Source of the DNA: Candidatus Bathyarchaeota archaeon
GTDB lineage: Archaea > Thermoproteota > Bathyarchaeia > Bathyarchaeales > UBA233
Reading direction: 5' to 3'
Assembly: GCA_029907045.1 (NCBI GenBank)
Contig: JARYMR010000096.1
Span: 1 to 5,413 of the forward strand
DNA: 5,413 bases
Positions 5,222 to 5,413 of the stretch are shown here, piece by piece; positions within the stretch are counted from its first letter, which is position 1, and every line of letters starts with the position of its first letter. A program made the translations under genes and the position numbers. Below the pieces are notes generated by a model that was given only the letters and a program-made list of their open reading frames with translations, had not been told where the DNA came from and searched no databases.

Positions 5222-5413
5222 TTGGCACTGGAAACTCTTAAAAAACTTTGGAGAAACGAATATTTCCAAACAATCATAACACTCATCCTACTTATCGCTT
5301 TTGTTTTCAGCTTCTGGTACATGGCCCAAACCGTTTTAAGAACAGAATACCCCGCATTAGCCGTGGCTTCAGGAAGCATGCTACCCACATTAAATGTAGG
5401 CGACCTCATAATA
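5222..5413 (+). CDS. Type I signal peptidase, archaeal/ER (Sec11) type (N-terminal part)
   Basis: Sixty-four codons are visible before the window ends. After a short charged N-terminus (LETLKKLWRNEY, 3-14), one membrane segment spans about residues 17-35, followed by an extracytoplasmic part. ASGSMLPTLNVGD (49-61) is the signature box of signal peptidase I; S52, just before M53, corresponds to the catalytic serine (Ser90 of E. coli LepB). The enzyme removes signal peptides from exported proteins at the outer face of the membrane. The partner catalytic residue, expected to be histidine in the archaeal/ER type rather than lysine, lies beyond the window. The start must be TTG at 5222: an in-frame TAA sits at 5216-5218, and AGAAGG lies 11 bases upstream. 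It follows a terminator and has its own TATA-like box, so it is probably transcribed separately from the zinc-ribbon genes. Confidence 0.9.
   Translation, partial: MALETLKKLWRNEYFQTIITLILLIAFVFSFWYMAQTVLRTEYPALAVASGSMLPTLNVGDLII

Noticed and set aside
5215..5409. Minus-strand 64-codon frame at the right end
   Set aside because: It is opposite the signal peptidase signature SGSMLPTL and membrane anchor, which are unambiguous on the plus strand.

Overview
This window looks like a piece of an archaeal chromosome, most likely from the TACK side and in the style of Candidatus Bathyarchaeia. That assignment is inference: it rests on an archaeal-type Lhr helicase, a GNAT family common in archaea, an ER/archaeal-type signal peptidase start, tiny Cys4 zinc-ribbon genes, TATA-like boxes, oligo-T terminators and GGAGG-type ribosome binding sites. 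Base composition is moderate, with AT-rich gaps. No tRNA, rRNA, CRISPR array or complete insertion sequence was seen.

Layout. Positions 2637 to 1 (minus strand) hold one uninterrupted reading frame of 879 codons for an Lhr-type superfamily 2 helicase, cut at its 3' end by the window edge. A 114-base divergent promoter region (2638-2751) separates it from a plus-strand pair: a GNAT acetyltransferase with a very basic N-terminal tail (2752-3267), followed with near-zero spacing by a BtrH_N/DUF4872-type gene (3279-4183). The latter is broken. Its two halves lie in different frames, and about 35-40 residues normally found in the middle of the BtrH_N domain are absent.

Positions 4184-4701 form a 518-base AT-rich gap with oligo-T terminator-like runs, two small hairpins and a promoter, but no convincing gene. 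Then come two tandem small zinc-ribbon genes (4702-4872 and 4901-5116) that align with each other and look like an old tandem duplication. After a pyrimidine-rich terminator and a TATA-like box, a type I signal peptidase begins at a TTG codon (5222) and runs off the window with its membrane anchor and catalytic serine motif in view.

How the genes relate. The helicase (nucleic-acid repair or RNA metabolism) and the GNAT gene share a divergent control region. The GNAT and BtrH-like genes are probably co-transcribed, and both families include acyl or acetyl transferases acting on amines, so a shared pathway is possible but not shown. The zinc-ribbon pair is probably co-transcribed. The signal peptidase has its own putative promoter. 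The most notable items are the disrupted BtrH-like gene and the tandem mini zinc-ribbon pair, whose function I do not recognise.
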